This document shows, in pieces, positions 53,535-62,505 of a DNA stretch of 64,000 nt (position 1 is the first letter of the stretch; every line of letters starts with the position of its first letter). This DNA is from Streptacidiphilus rugosus AM-16 (GTDB lineage: Bacteria > Actinomycetota > Actinomycetes > Streptomycetales > Streptomycetaceae). The position numbers and the translations under genes were made by a program. The stretch lies in NCBI RefSeq assembly GCF_000744655.1, contig NZ_JQMJ01000004.1, forward strand, positions 3,906,001-3,970,000, in the 5' to 3' direction. A model generated the notes under the pieces. The model had not been told where the DNA came from. It saw only the letters and a program-made list of their open reading frames with translations, and ran no database searches.

Positions 53535-54545
53535 TCAGGAGCTTTCCCGGAGCACCAGGCGGGTCGGCAGGATGAGCGGGGTGGGCTCCTCGCCCTCGAT
53601 CAGGGCCAGGAGCATGCGCGCCATCTCCCGGCCCAGCTGCCGTACCGGCTGCTGAACCGTTGTCAGCTGCGGTGTGGTCAGTCGGGCGACCGGCGCATCG
53701 TCGAAGCCCACCACCGACACGTCCGCAGGCACGCTGCGGCCTGCTTCGCGCAGTGCGCGCAGCGCGCCCGCGGCCATGTTGTCGTTCGCGGCGAAGATGG
53801 CGTCGAGCTCGGGATGGAGTTCGAGCAGCCGTTGCGTGGCGGCATGGCCGCCGGGCTCGGTGAAGTCGGCCTCGGCGGTCCGCGAGGCGTCCAGCCCGGC
53901 CACCGCCAGTGCCTCGCGGTAGCCGTGCAGGCGCTGGACGGCGACGTCCGTGTCGAGCATGCCTGTGACGGTGGCGAGGCGACGGCGGCCCCGGGCGATC
54001 AGGTGCTCGGCCGCGAGCCTCGCGCCGCCGCGGTTGTCGGCATCGGCGTACCACCGGGGCTCACCGTCGAGTGGGCGGCCGCCGTAGACGACGGGAATGT
54101 CGAGCTTGCCCGCGAGGCGGTCCAGTGGGTCGTCTCCGTGCAGGGCGAGCAGCATCAGGCCGTCCGCGCGACGGGAGCGAAGGATGCGTTCGAGTCGGGA
54201 GCGGCCGTGGACCGAGTCGGCCAGCACCAGCATCAGCACCAGGTCGGTACGTTCCAGGGCAGCGCTGACGCCGACGATGATCTGGGCGAAGAAGGGATCG
54301 GCGAACAGCTCGGGGTCGTGGTGCGAGACGGCGAGGACCACCGCGCCCGCCTGCTGGGTGGCCAGTGCCCGCGCGGTGGGGTTGGGGACGTAGTCCAGTT
54401 CTCGCACGGCGCGCGCCACCGCCTCGCGGGTGGCTCGACTGACGTTACCGCTGCTGTTGATCGCGCGGGAGGCGGCCGCGCGGGAGACGCCGGCAACGCG
54501 CGCGACCTCGTCGAGCGTGGGACGGCGCTTCTGCGGTGTGGTCAC
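53535..54545 (-). CDS. LacI-family regulator (CelR/CebR-like)
   Basis: 336 residues: HTH PTLDEVARVAGVSRAAASRA with hinge NSSGNVSRATREAVARAVRE, then effector domain (VVLAVSHHDPELFADPFFAQ, VVYGGRPLDGEPRWYADADN, AIFAANDNMAAGALRALREA, VVGFDDAPVARLTTPQLTTV). Divergent from a GH6 cellulase; two identical LacI-type palindromes lie between. It should release the operators on binding a cello-oligosaccharide; the inducer is inferred from the neighbour. Confidence 0.92.
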   Translation of the reverse strand: MTTPQKRRPTLDEVARVAGVSRAAASRAINSSGNVSRATREAVARAVRELDYVPNPTARALATQQAGAVVLAVSHHDPELFADPFFAQIIVGVSAALERTDLVLMLVLADSVHGRSRLERILRSRRADGLMLLALHGDDPLDRLAGKLDIPVVYGGRPLDGEPRWYADADNRGGARLAAEHLIARGRRRLATVTGMLDTDVAVQRLHGYREALAVAGLDASRTAEADFTEPGGHAATQRLLELHPELDAIFAANDNMAAGALRALREAGRSVPADVSVVGFDDAPVARLTTPQLTTVQQPVRQLGREMARMLLALIEGEEPTPLILPTRLVLRESS

Positions 54546-54576
54546 GGCCAGATGCTACCCGCGGCGGCAGAAGAAC

Positions 54577-54590
54577 TGGAAGCGCTTCCA
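54577..54590. promoter_or_regulatory. LacI/CelR operator copy 1
   Basis: Perfect palindrome TGGAAGCGCTTCCA, 32 bp upstream of the regulator's start; same GCGC-centred type as known CelR/CebR boxes (TGGGAGCGCTCCCA). Confidence 0.85.
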
Positions 54591-54666
54591 CTTCGGTGTT
54601 CAACTTGTTGACACACAACGGGCATGGACCCACTATTTCGCACGGGTTCTGAAGGGAATCCAGTTC

Positions 54667-54680
54667 TGGAAGCGCTTCCA
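54667..54680. promoter_or_regulatory. LacI/CelR operator copy 2
   Basis: Identical TGGAAGCGCTTCCA, 90 bp from copy 1 and 32 bp before the cellulase start codon, overlapping the expected core promoter or leader. Confidence 0.85.
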
Positions 54681-54711
54681 CTTGCTCGCCTTCACCCACG
54701 AAGGAGTCACC

Positions 54712-56040
54712 TTGCAACCTCGCAGCCACCGGGGGCCGTTGGCCGCCGCCACAGCACTGGTCCTCGGCGTCGGCCTGTCGCTGCTCGCACCGGGCACGGC
54801 CTCGGCCTCCCCCACGTCCCGCGCGCTGACTCCTGGCACCCGGTTCTTCGTGCCGCCACCTGTCGCCGGCGCGGTACAGCAGATCACGGGGCTGGTGAAG
54901 TCCGGCGACCTCAAGGACGCCGAGCTGCTGGCCGGGATGGAGGCCGTCCCGTCTGCCGTGTGGCTCACCGGCGGGACACCCGCACAGGTGGGCAATCAGG
55001 TGCGGACCACCCTGGCCGAGGCGGCGGCGGAGCAGGCCGAGCCGGTGTTCGTCGTCTACGACATCCCCGGACGCGACTGCTCCGAGTACTCCGCTGGCGG
55101 GGCCGCCGACCAGGCGGCGTACGAGGGCTGGATCGACGCGGTGGCATCGGCCGTCGGCAGGGCTCACGCCGTGCTCCTGGTCGAGCCGGACGCCCTGGGC
55201 AACGAGCCCTCCGACTGCAATCTCCCGGTCAGCGCCTACCCCCACTCCGATGACGAGCGCACCGCCGAAGTCGGGTACGCGGCCGCTGCCCTGGAGAAGG
55301 ACCCGAACGCCCGCGTCTACCTGGACGGCACCAACCCGCACTGGCAGGCCGTCGGCACCATCACTCGGCGGCTGCTCTCCGCCGGCGTCCTGGGGACCCA
55401 GGGCTTCTTCCTGAACGTCTCGAACTTCCGCACCAACGCCGAGTCGCAGGACTACGGATCGTGGATCTCCGACTGCATCGCCATGACCAGCGACAGCTCG
55501 CACTGGGCCTTCGGTCACCCCGAGTACTGTGCCAGCCAGTACTATCCGGCCACCGTCGACGACTTCAGCACATGGGGCCGGACCTCGGCCTGGTACGACC
55601 AGAACCTGGGAGGCGCGGTGCCCACCACCCACTACGTGGTCGACACCAGCCGCAACGGTCAACCGGTCAACACCATGGCCCAGTACGGCGCCGCACCGTA
55701 CAACCAGAGCGCGGCCACCGTGGCCACGCTGATGCAGGGCAATTGGTGCAATCCGACCGACGCGGGCCTCGGCGTCCGTCCGACGGCGAACACCGGGGTG
55801 CCCTTGCTCGACGCCGACCTGTGGGTGAAGACCCCGGGCGAGTCGGACGGCGGGTGCGACGCCCTGGGCGGCGTGCGAGCCTGGGACTACGGCGCTTACT
55901 CCCTGCCGGGATGGCCGACCGACGCGGCTTCACAGGCGCAGTTCGACCCCCTGTGGGGTCAGGTGGACCCGGCGGCGGGAGCGTGGTTCCCCGCGCAGGC
56001 GCTCCAGTTGGCGCGCCTCGCGTCGCCGAGGCTGGGCTGA
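54712..56040 (+). CDS. Secreted GH6 cellulase
   Basis: 442 residues; signal peptide to about residue 33 (ALVLGVGLSLLAPGTASA), then a GH6 barrel: FVVYDIPGRDCSEYSAGG with a catalytic Asp, HAVLLVEPDALGNEPSDCN, VYLDGTNPHWQAV, FFLNVSNFRTNAES, YDQNLGGAVPTTHYVVDTSR, WCNPTDAGLGVRPTANT and LDADLWVKTPGESDGGCD (typical GH6 end with catalytic Asp and Cys). TTG start at 54712 is chosen because AAGGAG lies 5 nt upstream; upstream in-frame codons run through the operator. No carbohydrate-binding module. Predicted endo- or exo-acting on cellulose. Confidence 0.93.
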   Translation: MQPRSHRGPLAAATALVLGVGLSLLAPGTASASPTSRALTPGTRFFVPPPVAGAVQQITGLVKSGDLKDAELLAGMEAVPSAVWLTGGTPAQVGNQVRTTLAEAAAEQAEPVFVVYDIPGRDCSEYSAGGAADQAAYEGWIDAVASAVGRAHAVLLVEPDALGNEPSDCNLPVSAYPHSDDERTAEVGYAAAALEKDPNARVYLDGTNPHWQAVGTITRRLLSAGVLGTQGFFLNVSNFRTNAESQDYGSWISDCIAMTSDSSHWAFGHPEYCASQYYPATVDDFSTWGRTSAWYDQNLGGAVPTTHYVVDTSRNGQPVNTMAQYGAAPYNQSAATVATLMQGNWCNPTDAGLGVRPTANTGVPLLDADLWVKTPGESDGGCDALGGVRAWDYGAYSLPGWPTDAASQAQFDPLWGQVDPAAGAWFPAQALQLARLASPRLG

Positions 56041-56114
56041 GCCGAGGGACGCGCACGCACCTGCCGCGGCGTCCCGTCCCGGGGCGCCGCACCCGGTGTC
56101 CTGATCGGCGGGCG

Positions 56115-56672
56115 TCAGGGCGCGGACCAGTTGTTCGCCTGATCATGCGGAACAGGCCGTGCCACGGTGCCGGCCTGGCCCGCGCGGGTGACACGGGTCT
56201 GGAGGATGAGATCGCGCGGCTCGGTGAAGCCGAGGCCGCGGTAGAGCGCCTCGCCGCCGGAGGTGGCGGCCAGGCGCACCGTCGTCGCGGCCGTCTCTTC
56301 GGCGAACCAGTCCAGCAGAGCCCCCATGCACGCACGGGCGAGTCCGCGGCCGCGGAAGTCCGGTGACGTGACGACGTTGGCGATCTCGCCGCGCCGGCCG
56401 CTGCGGTTGCGGGGGCTCGGGGCGTGGTCGTCGACGGTGCCGACGGCACAGCTGACCACCCCGTGGGCAGGCAGTGCGGCGACGAACGCGGCGAAGGTGT
56501 CCGTCTGCTCCATGCGGCGGGCGAACCAGGCGGCGGCGTCACCTCGCCAGCTGGGATCGGCGTCGACGTCCTCACCCATCTCCGTCATCATCAGTGCACG
56601 GAGCTCGACCAGGCGGCCGACGTCTGCCGGGTCGGCGCGCCGGATCAGAACGCGGTCATCGGTGTCGGTCAC
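56115..56672 (-). CDS. GNAT-family N-acetyltransferase
   Basis: 185 residues. LIRRADPADVGRLVELRALM start, acetyl-CoA motif ANVVTSPDFRGRGLARACMG near residue 105, and LAATSGGEALYRGLGFTEP as motif B. GTG at 56672 with AAGGAG upstream. Substrate unknown. Confidence 0.88.
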   Translation of the reverse strand: MTDTDDRVLIRRADPADVGRLVELRALMMTEMGEDVDADPSWRGDAAAWFARRMEQTDTFAAFVAALPAHGVVSCAVGTVDDHAPSPRNRSGRRGEIANVVTSPDFRGRGLARACMGALLDWFAEETAATTVRLAATSGGEALYRGLGFTEPRDLILQTRVTRAGQAGTVARPVPHDQANNWSAP

Positions 56673-56751
56673 GGCAGTCTCCTTCTCCGGCTGCGAGTAC
56701 GGTGCGCAGCGCCTGTCGGAACCGGCAGGCGCGAGACCGGGTGCGGTCGGT

Positions 56752-57483
56752 TCACCGGTCGTCGGTTACCTGCTCCGCCGCATCCGACGGGGTCTTTCCT
56801 TGGCCTTCGTGGGTGGCGGCGGTCTCGACCGCCTGCACCAGCCGCATGGAGCGCTTGAGCCCCTCGCGGTCGGGCATGGCGCAGATGCCGGTCAGGATCA
56901 GTTCCAACCGGACGACCAGGTCGGCGAAGAGGGACGGGGCATCGGCGGGTCGGTCGGGCGCGGCCCAGCGCCACAGCGCGTCGAAGTAGGCGGCACGGAT
57001 CAACTCCCCCGCTGTCTGCGCGCCGACATCGTCGCGGATCTCGCCGGACCGCTGTCCCTCCTCGATGACGAGGGCGAACTGGCTTGCCAGCGCCCGCTCC
57101 TCCAGAACCGGTCCGCCCCATTTCACCCAGGCCAGGGTGTAGACCCGGCCGGCTGCCGGCGATCGTTCGTAGGAGTCCGCCATCACCCGCATGATCAGGA
57201 CCAACCGCGCGGTCGCGGGCTGCTCCAGGAAGGCCCGGTCGGTGAGCGCCTGGGCGATCTCCTCGCGGCGGAGGACGCTCCAGGCGTGGATGAAGTCCTC
57301 CTTGCGCGGGAAGTGATTGAAGACCGTTTGACGGGCGACGGCCGCGGCTCGGGCGATGTCGTCGTAGGTCGTCTCCTCGAATCCCCGTGCGACGAAGAGT
57401 TCGGTCGCCACCCTCAGCAGACGTTCGCGGGTGTCGATCTTGCGTTGCTCCCGCGGCGCCGGTGCATCGCGCTCGCCACTCAT
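56752..57483 (-). CDS. TetR-family repressor
   Basis: 243 residues: HTH RERLLRVATELFVARGFEET then TYDDIARAAAVARQTVFNHF, then an all-helical ligand domain. Divergent from an SDR gene with a perfect dyad in between, so it likely controls that gene and itself. ATG at 57483. Confidence 0.92.
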   Translation of the reverse strand: MSGERDAPAPREQRKIDTRERLLRVATELFVARGFEETTYDDIARAAAVARQTVFNHFPRKEDFIHAWSVLRREEIAQALTDRAFLEQPATARLVLIMRVMADSYERSPAAGRVYTLAWVKWGGPVLEERALASQFALVIEEGQRSGEIRDDVGAQTAGELIRAAYFDALWRWAAPDRPADAPSLFADLVVRLELILTGICAMPDREGLKRSMRLVQAVETAATHEGQGKTPSDAAEQVTDDR

Positions 57484-57529
57484 GCGCCTCCCCCATCGCT
57501 CTCGATTCGACCGGACTGTTGCCAGTCAT

Positions 57530-57551
57530 ACTCTAGTGAGTGTACTAGAGT
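57530..57551. promoter_or_regulatory. TetR operator candidate
   Basis: ACTCTAGT-N6-ACTAGAGT, a perfect 8-bp inverted repeat 46 bp upstream of the TetR start and ~170 bp upstream of the SDR start. Confidence 0.7.
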
Positions 57552-57720
57552 CCATCGAATGGAGAGAGCTGTGCGCAAACCTGGCATGGGAAGCCACGGG
57601 GCGAATACACTCGGATGTACTCCAGTACAGAAAGTGCTTGCAGGTTGGGCCGACTCAGCGGAACGACGCGGCTGCTCCACCACCGGACGGCCCGATCCAC
57701 ACCGACGAAGGAGAACACCG

Positions 57721-58464
57721 ATGACAACGCACACCCAGCGCAAGGTCGCCGTCGTGACCGGAGGGTCACGCGGCATCGGCCGGGGCTGCGTGGAACGGCT
57801 CGCCGAGGACGGGTTCGCTGTCGTCGTCGGCTACGCCACCAATGCGGCCGAGGCGGGTGACGCCGTCGCCGCGGTCACGGCACGCGGGGGCGAGGCCCTG
57901 GCGGTGAGCGCCGACGTGGGCGACGAGAGCGCGGTCGCGGCCCTGTTCGACGCAGCCGAGGAAGCATTCGGCGGTATCGACGCGGTCGTCCACGCGGCCG
58001 CCCGCATGACCCTGGCGCCGCTGGCAGACTTCGACCTCAAGGAACTCGACGAGATGCTGCGGATCAACGTCCGCGGTACCTACCTCGTGGGCCAGCAGGC
58101 CGCACGCCGGCTGCGTCCCGGCGGCTCGCTCGTCAACTTCTCCTCCTCAGTCATCGGGCGCGCCCTGCCGAACTACACCGGCTACGCCGGGAGCAAGGGA
58201 GCGGTGGAGGCGATGACCTTCATCCTCGCCCACGAACTGCGCGGCCGTGAGATCAACGTCAACGCGATCGCCCCCGGCCCGACCGGCACGGCGATGTTCC
58301 TTGAGGGCAAGACGAAGGAGCAGATCGAGTTCTTCACCAAGGCGGCGCCCCTGGAACGACTCGGTACGCCCTCCGACATCGCCCAGGCGGTCGCCTTCCT
58401 CACCAGCCCCGCGGGGCACTGGGTGAACGGGCAGACGATCAGGGTCAACGGCGGGCTCCACTGA
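57721..58464 (+). CDS. Short-chain dehydrogenase/reductase
   Basis: 247 residues, classical SDR: VAVVTGGSRGIGRGCVERLA (TGxxxGIG), AVVHAAARM at the NNAG position, catalytic Ser in SLVNFSSSVIG and YxxxK in YTGYAGSKGAVEAMTF, C-terminal WVNGQTIRVNGG. Reduces a keto substrate using NAD(P)H. AAGGAG precedes the ATG. Under likely TetR control. Confidence 0.93.
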   Translation: MTTHTQRKVAVVTGGSRGIGRGCVERLAEDGFAVVVGYATNAAEAGDAVAAVTARGGEALAVSADVGDESAVAALFDAAEEAFGGIDAVVHAAARMTLAPLADFDLKELDEMLRINVRGTYLVGQQAARRLRPGGSLVNFSSSVIGRALPNYTGYAGSKGAVEAMTFILAHELRGREINVNAIAPGPTGTAMFLEGKTKEQIEFFTKAAPLERLGTPSDIAQAVAFLTSPAGHWVNGQTIRVNGGLH

Positions 58465-58516
58465 GTCGCGAGGCAAGGGGCAGGGCAGGCCGGCCGCAGG
58501 GTCGTCCCCGTCCGCC

Positions 58517-58732
58517 TCACCGACCGGGACCTGTCAGCGGGGACTCGATGGTGAGCCGCAGCTCCGAGTCCATCGCCTCCGCGAGACGCGCCACCATGTC
58601 CATGGTCGGATTCAGACGCCCGGATTCGATCCTGGAAACGACGGACTGCGCCGTTCCTGCTGCCTCGGCGAGCTGCGGCTGGGACCAGTTCAGCTCCTCG
58701 CGACGCCTGCGGATCAAGCGACCGACGTTCAC
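58517..58732 (-). CDS. Small XRE-family DNA-binding protein
   Basis: 71 residues, essentially one helix-turn-helix: RREELNWSQPQLAEAAGTAQ then SVVSRIESGRLNPTMDMVAR. GTG start at 58732 overlaps the stop of the Uma2 gene by 4 bp (GTGA). Probably autoregulates the pair. Confidence 0.85.
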   Translation of the reverse strand: MNVGRLIRRRREELNWSQPQLAEAAGTAQSVVSRIESGRLNPTMDMVARLAEAMDSELRLTIESPLTGPGR

Positions 58733-59310
58733 AACGGACCCGCGTCGTCGTACAACGGTAGATCCGAGGTGTCGATGCGGAGCTGCCCGATGGGGATCGT
58801 GTCACCGAAGGCGTAGGTGACCTGGTTGTCGTAGACCCGCCGCCCGTTCTTGGCGACGATCTGCCAGAGGTGGCGGGCGGTGCCGTTACGCGGGTCGACG
58901 ATGAGGTAATCGGGAATGCCCATGGCTGCGTAGTCGGCGACCTTCTTCACGTAGTCGTTGTCCGGATTGGACCCTGACACGATCTCCACGGCCAGGGAGA
59001 TCTCCCTAGGGTCGAGCGGGCTGGTGGTGTTCATCGCCTCTTCGGCGACGACCACGATGTCGGGGATCCGGAGCTTGCCCAGGTGCTCGTCGTCGGTATC
59101 GGTGCTCTCGAACGCCGCCAGCGGAGCCGGCGGCTGGGCGTCGAGCTGGCGGACGATCCGTTTCGCCACGAGGCCGTGCTGCGGCACCGGGCGCATCATC
59201 ATGACGATCTCGCCGTCACTGATCTCCCCGAAGCGCCCCGTCTCGGCAGCGAGGTGGTCCCGCAGGTCTCGCAGGTGCCGGTAGATCTGCTCCGTCGTCT
59301 CCACGCCCAA
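58729..59310 (-). CDS. Uma2-family (DUF820) endonuclease-fold protein
   Basis: 193 residues with the PD-(D/E)XK-like Uma2 core: LRIPDIVVVAEEAM, ISLAVEIVSGSNPDNDYVKK (Glu and Lys of the nuclease fold), ADYAAMGIPDYLIVDPRNG. Start at TTG 59310 or GTG 59304; the latter would be leaderless behind a -10-like TACGGT. Uma2 proteins are very common in actinobacteria, usually without known role. Coupled to an XRE gene. Confidence 0.88.
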   Translation of the reverse strand: MGVETTEQIYRHLRDLRDHLAAETGRFGEISDGEIVMMMRPVPQHGLVAKRIVRQLDAQPPAPLAAFESTDTDDEHLGKLRIPDIVVVAEEAMNTTSPLDPREISLAVEIVSGSNPDNDYVKKVADYAAMGIPDYLIVDPRNGTARHLWQIVAKNGRRVYDNQVTYAFGDTIPIGQLRIDTSDLPLYDDAGPL

Positions 59311-59317
59311 ACCGTAG

Positions 59318-59333
59318 ATGACTTATACGTCAT
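59318..59333. promoter_or_regulatory. Operator candidate for the Uma2/XRE pair
   Basis: ATGAC-N6-GTCAT inverted repeat (ATGACTTATACGTCAT) immediately upstream of the Uma2 start, in an otherwise GC-rich region. Confidence 0.5.
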
Positions 59334-59562
59334 ATTCGGATGAACCCGCCGCCGAGCCAGGTTCGCGGGCGTCTCGGGCGTCGGTCCAGCGCACCGACCC
59401 CGCCGGGTCTTCTGTCGTGAGTCCGGCCCGGTCTCCGCGACCACGGGTGTGACCCGACAGCGTGTCAGTTCCCGGGCGGACGTCGGTCCGAGCCGCGTGA
59501 TCCATAGTGGGAGCAAAGCGGCCTCACCCTGCTGGGGCTCCTCCACGAGAGCGGAGACCGTC

Positions 59563-59697
59563 ATGGACGACCGTTCCGACACGACACCCGGCCGACGGGC
59601 ACTCGGTGGTCATCCTGCAAGCGTCGACGGCTATGGCTTGACGCTTGTGGCCGGCCCGCAGACCGGCGACGGCCGGGTGACTGTCCAGCGCGGGTGA
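59563..59697 (+). CDS. Small ORF coupled to LtrA
   Basis: 44 residues (MDDRSDTTPGRRALGGHPAS ... TVQRG). GGAGA lies upstream and the TGA stop overlaps the GTG of the next gene, the layout of a leader or coupling ORF. No family; could be chance. Confidence 0.35.
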   Translation: MDDRSDTTPGRRALGGHPASVDGYGLTLVAGPQTGDGRVTVQRG

Positions 59698-60866
59698 GCG
59701 CCACGTCCGGGTCCGAGGTGGCCGGGGAGGAGCAGCGGGCCGGCTGGTTCGAGCTGTTCTTCGACCTGGTTTTCGTGGTGATCGTGAGTGTGCTGGCCAC
59801 AGGACTGCACGGCGACCCCGGGCCCGGCGCCTTCGGCACGTTCCTGGTGCTGTTCTTCCCGGCCTGGTGGGCCTGGGTCAATCTGATGCTGACTGTGAAC
59901 ATGTTCGGCTCGGCGGGGGCCCGAATCCAGGCGATGCTCGTCGGCGCGATGCCCGGTCTCGGATTGATGGCGGCTGCCGGACCGGCCGGGCTGGGCAGCC
60001 GGGCGTGGGCGTACGCGCTCGGTGCGGCCTGGGTGCGGCTGGCGTACTTCCTGCTGTGGTGGGGCCGCGTGCGCAGTGGCGCGGTGGCCGTGCCGCTGTG
60101 GCGGCCGGTGGTGTACGGGCTGGTCACGGCCGGGCTGTGGGCCGCTTCGGCCGCACTGCCCGCCCCGGAGCGGTTCGTGCTGTGGGGTGTGGCGATCGCC
60201 CTGGAGGTGGTGCTGCTGGTGATCCGGGGCGAGCCTGAGCGCAGCCTGGTGCACAGCCTGCTCTCCATCGAGCACATGGTCGAGCGGATCGGCGGCTTCG
60301 TGGTGATCGTGCTCGGCGAGAGCGTCTTCACCATCGTGGTGTCCCTGACCGGGCACTTCACCGAGGCGTCGGCCCTGGCCGCTTTGTTGGGCTTCCTGGT
60401 GGTCGCCCAGCTCGGCGCGGTGTTCTTCGTGTGGGGCACCGCCGCCGCGGCCCGCGGCCTGTCCCAGGCCCAGCTCGGGGGCGCGCTGGAGGCGATCCGC
60501 GACAGCGTGATGTACCTGCCGTTCCTCCTGGTCACCGGTATCACCGCGCTCGCCGCGGCGCTGGGCACGGCCGTCGCCGCACCGGGGCATGTGCTCCCGA
60601 CCGGCGCGTGCTGGGGGCTGTGCGGTGGCGTGCTCGCCTTCTACAGCGCCAACGCCGCGATCTCGCTGCGCTTCGGCGACCAGGTGCGGACCGTGCTGGG
60701 CTGGTACCTGCCCTGCCTCCCGCTGGTCCTCGGCGTCCTGCTGCCCGCCGCCCTGCTCTGGCCGGCCTGGGCGGCGGTAGCCGTCGCGGCCGGTCTGGTG
60801 TTGGGCTTGACCGAGCTGGTCAAGCTGCGCAGGGCCAAGGCCAGGCGAGCGTTGGTTGCGCCCTGA
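59694..60866 (+). CDS. ltrA: Low-temperature-requirement protein A (LtrA)-family membrane protein
   Basis: 390 residues with about ten hydrophobic segments. Signature near the N-terminus AGWFELFFDLVFVVIVSVLA, then FFPAWWAWVNLMLTVNMFGS and VERIGGFVVIVLGESVFTIV (the LtrA GE motif), in agreement with the family. Function of LtrA is unclear. GTG start at 59694. Confidence 0.9.
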   Translation: MSATSGSEVAGEEQRAGWFELFFDLVFVVIVSVLATGLHGDPGPGAFGTFLVLFFPAWWAWVNLMLTVNMFGSAGARIQAMLVGAMPGLGLMAAAGPAGLGSRAWAYALGAAWVRLAYFLLWWGRVRSGAVAVPLWRPVVYGLVTAGLWAASAALPAPERFVLWGVAIALEVVLLVIRGEPERSLVHSLLSIEHMVERIGGFVVIVLGESVFTIVVSLTGHFTEASALAALLGFLVVAQLGAVFFVWGTAAAARGLSQAQLGGALEAIRDSVMYLPFLLVTGITALAAALGTAVAAPGHVLPTGACWGLCGGVLAFYSANAAISLRFGDQVRTVLGWYLPCLPLVLGVLLPAALLWPAWAAVAVAAGLVLGLTELVKLRRAKARRALVAP

Positions 60867-61082
60867 TGACGGACTCCCTGGTGCGGTACAGACGCCAGTC
60901 GTTCCAGGGTCGATGGCACCGCGTCAGGCCCGGCGCTCGATGGACGCCGAGCCGGGCTCACCGTCACGCCCGCCTCGACCACGCCGACCCGGAGTTTGCT
61001 CCCCTTTCGCGGAGTGGCGATCTCGTCGCCGTCGCTCGCCTTCTATGGTCGAAGAACTGCCTACCACCGGGGGAGCGCACCG

Positions 61083-62210
61083 ATGACCCGAACCAGGACC
61101 ACCCTCGACGACGTCCTCGACGAGCTGCGGCGGCGCCGAGCCGAGTTCCACGAGCAGCGGTTCGTGTCGGCCGACTTCGTCGCCCGGCTGAAGGAGATCG
61201 GCGTCTACCGGGCGGCGACACCGCGGCGCTTCGGTGGCGACCCGATGCGGCCAGCCGACTTCCTGCGCTTGGTCGAGAGGATCTCCACGGTCGACGGATC
61301 GGCCGGCTGGGTTGCCGCCTTCGGCTGCCAGACCACCTACCTCGGGTCGCTGCCGCTGGAGTCGCTCGAGGAGATCTACGCCGACGGCCCGGACGTCGTC
61401 TTCGCCGGTGCGCTCCATCCCGTGCAGGAGGCCCGCCGGACGGCGGACGGCTTCTCCGTCAGCGGACGGTGGAAGTTCGGCAGCGGCTGCAAGGCCGCCG
61501 AGGTGCTCTGTGTCGGCATCCCCGGCGACGACTCGACGGACGGCAAGCCGCGGGGGGCAGTGGTGCGGCCCGCGGACGTCACGATCGTGGAGGACTGGGA
61601 CGTCATCGGTATGAGGGCGACGGGCTCCTTCGACCTGGTCCTCGACGAGGTGCCGGTGCTGGAGCGGCGCACCTTCATCAGGGGCGGCGCGCCGACCATC
61701 GACGAGCCGGTCTACCGCTACCCCCCGATCGCCTACGCGGCCCAGGCGCTGTCCGTCGTCTCCGCCGGCGTCGCCCGGGCCGCGCTCGACTTCGCCGAGG
61801 AGACCGGTGCCGGGCGTGTCGGGATCACCGCGGCGCCCCGGCTCGCCGACCGGGCGTACTACCGCGCGGGCGTCGCCGAGGCCGAGGCGATGCTGCGATC
61901 CGCGCGCGCCTACTTCTTCGAGGCCGCGGAGGAGGCGTGGGACAGCGTGGCCGACGGAGCGGCCGTGCGGGACGACCTCAACGCCCACCTGCGGCTCTCG
62001 GCGGCCCATCTCGCCCGCACTTCCGCCGAGGTGGTCACGAAGGTGGTCGGCCTGTCCGGCACCGCGCCGATCTTCACCGGCCACCCCCTGCAGGAACTGC
62101 TCGGCGATGCCCTCGTGCCACAGTCGCACGCCTTCCTCGGTCCGATGATGTACGACGCAGCGGGCGCGGTGCTGATGGGCCTTCCTGCCACGGTGCCGGC
62201 TTTCCGCTGA
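61083..62210 (+). CDS. Acyl-CoA dehydrogenase-like flavoprotein (HsaA/group D monooxygenase type)
   Basis: 375 residues. N-terminal helical domain with ARLKEIGVYRAATPRRFGGD, central FAD-binding beta region VSGRWKFGSGCKAAEVLCVG and MRATGSFDLVLDEVPV, and a C-terminal helical bundle with SGTAPIFTGHPLQELLGDAL. The group includes flavin-dependent monooxygenases using a separate flavin reductase and true acyl-CoA dehydrogenases; the lack of the catalytic Glu signature favours the former. GGGGGAG precedes the ATG. Confidence 0.85.
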   Translation: MTRTRTTLDDVLDELRRRRAEFHEQRFVSADFVARLKEIGVYRAATPRRFGGDPMRPADFLRLVERISTVDGSAGWVAAFGCQTTYLGSLPLESLEEIYADGPDVVFAGALHPVQEARRTADGFSVSGRWKFGSGCKAAEVLCVGIPGDDSTDGKPRGAVVRPADVTIVEDWDVIGMRATGSFDLVLDEVPVLERRTFIRGGAPTIDEPVYRYPPIAYAAQALSVVSAGVARAALDFAEETGAGRVGITAAPRLADRAYYRAGVAEAEAMLRSARAYFFEAAEEAWDSVADGAAVRDDLNAHLRLSAAHLARTSAEVVTKVVGLSGTAPIFTGHPLQELLGDALVPQSHAFLGPMMYDAAGAVLMGLPATVPAFR

Positions 62211-62505
62211 CGGCGCGGCCGGCACTCTTGGGTCCGATTGGGCCTGGACGCTGTTCGTCGGTCCCGGGCCCCGCAGATCCCGGCCCACACCCCCGCGACG
62301 GACGACCGGGAAGTCACAACCGCCTACGCCGTGCCGGACTGCTCGCAACGCCGGCGAGTAGCCACCGGCAGTCTGTGCCGCGACCGCTCGGCTGCCCTGG
62401 GGCTTGGGGCTGCCAGTCACTTCGCATGCACATCTGTCCGAGCGGCAGGGCATTGCGGAGGCTCGCAGCCTGCGGTTGCGTCACGTCCGGATGGTCGACC
62501 GCCGC
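62211..62505. other. Intergenic region
   Basis: No gene, repeat or clear terminator found between the flavoprotein gene and the convergent transporter gene. Confidence 0.4.

Noticed and set aside
52732-54054. Extension of the P55-like MFS frame upstream to 54054
   Set aside because: It runs antisense to or across the LprG-like and LacI genes and has no transporter character before residue VTVVDDAG.
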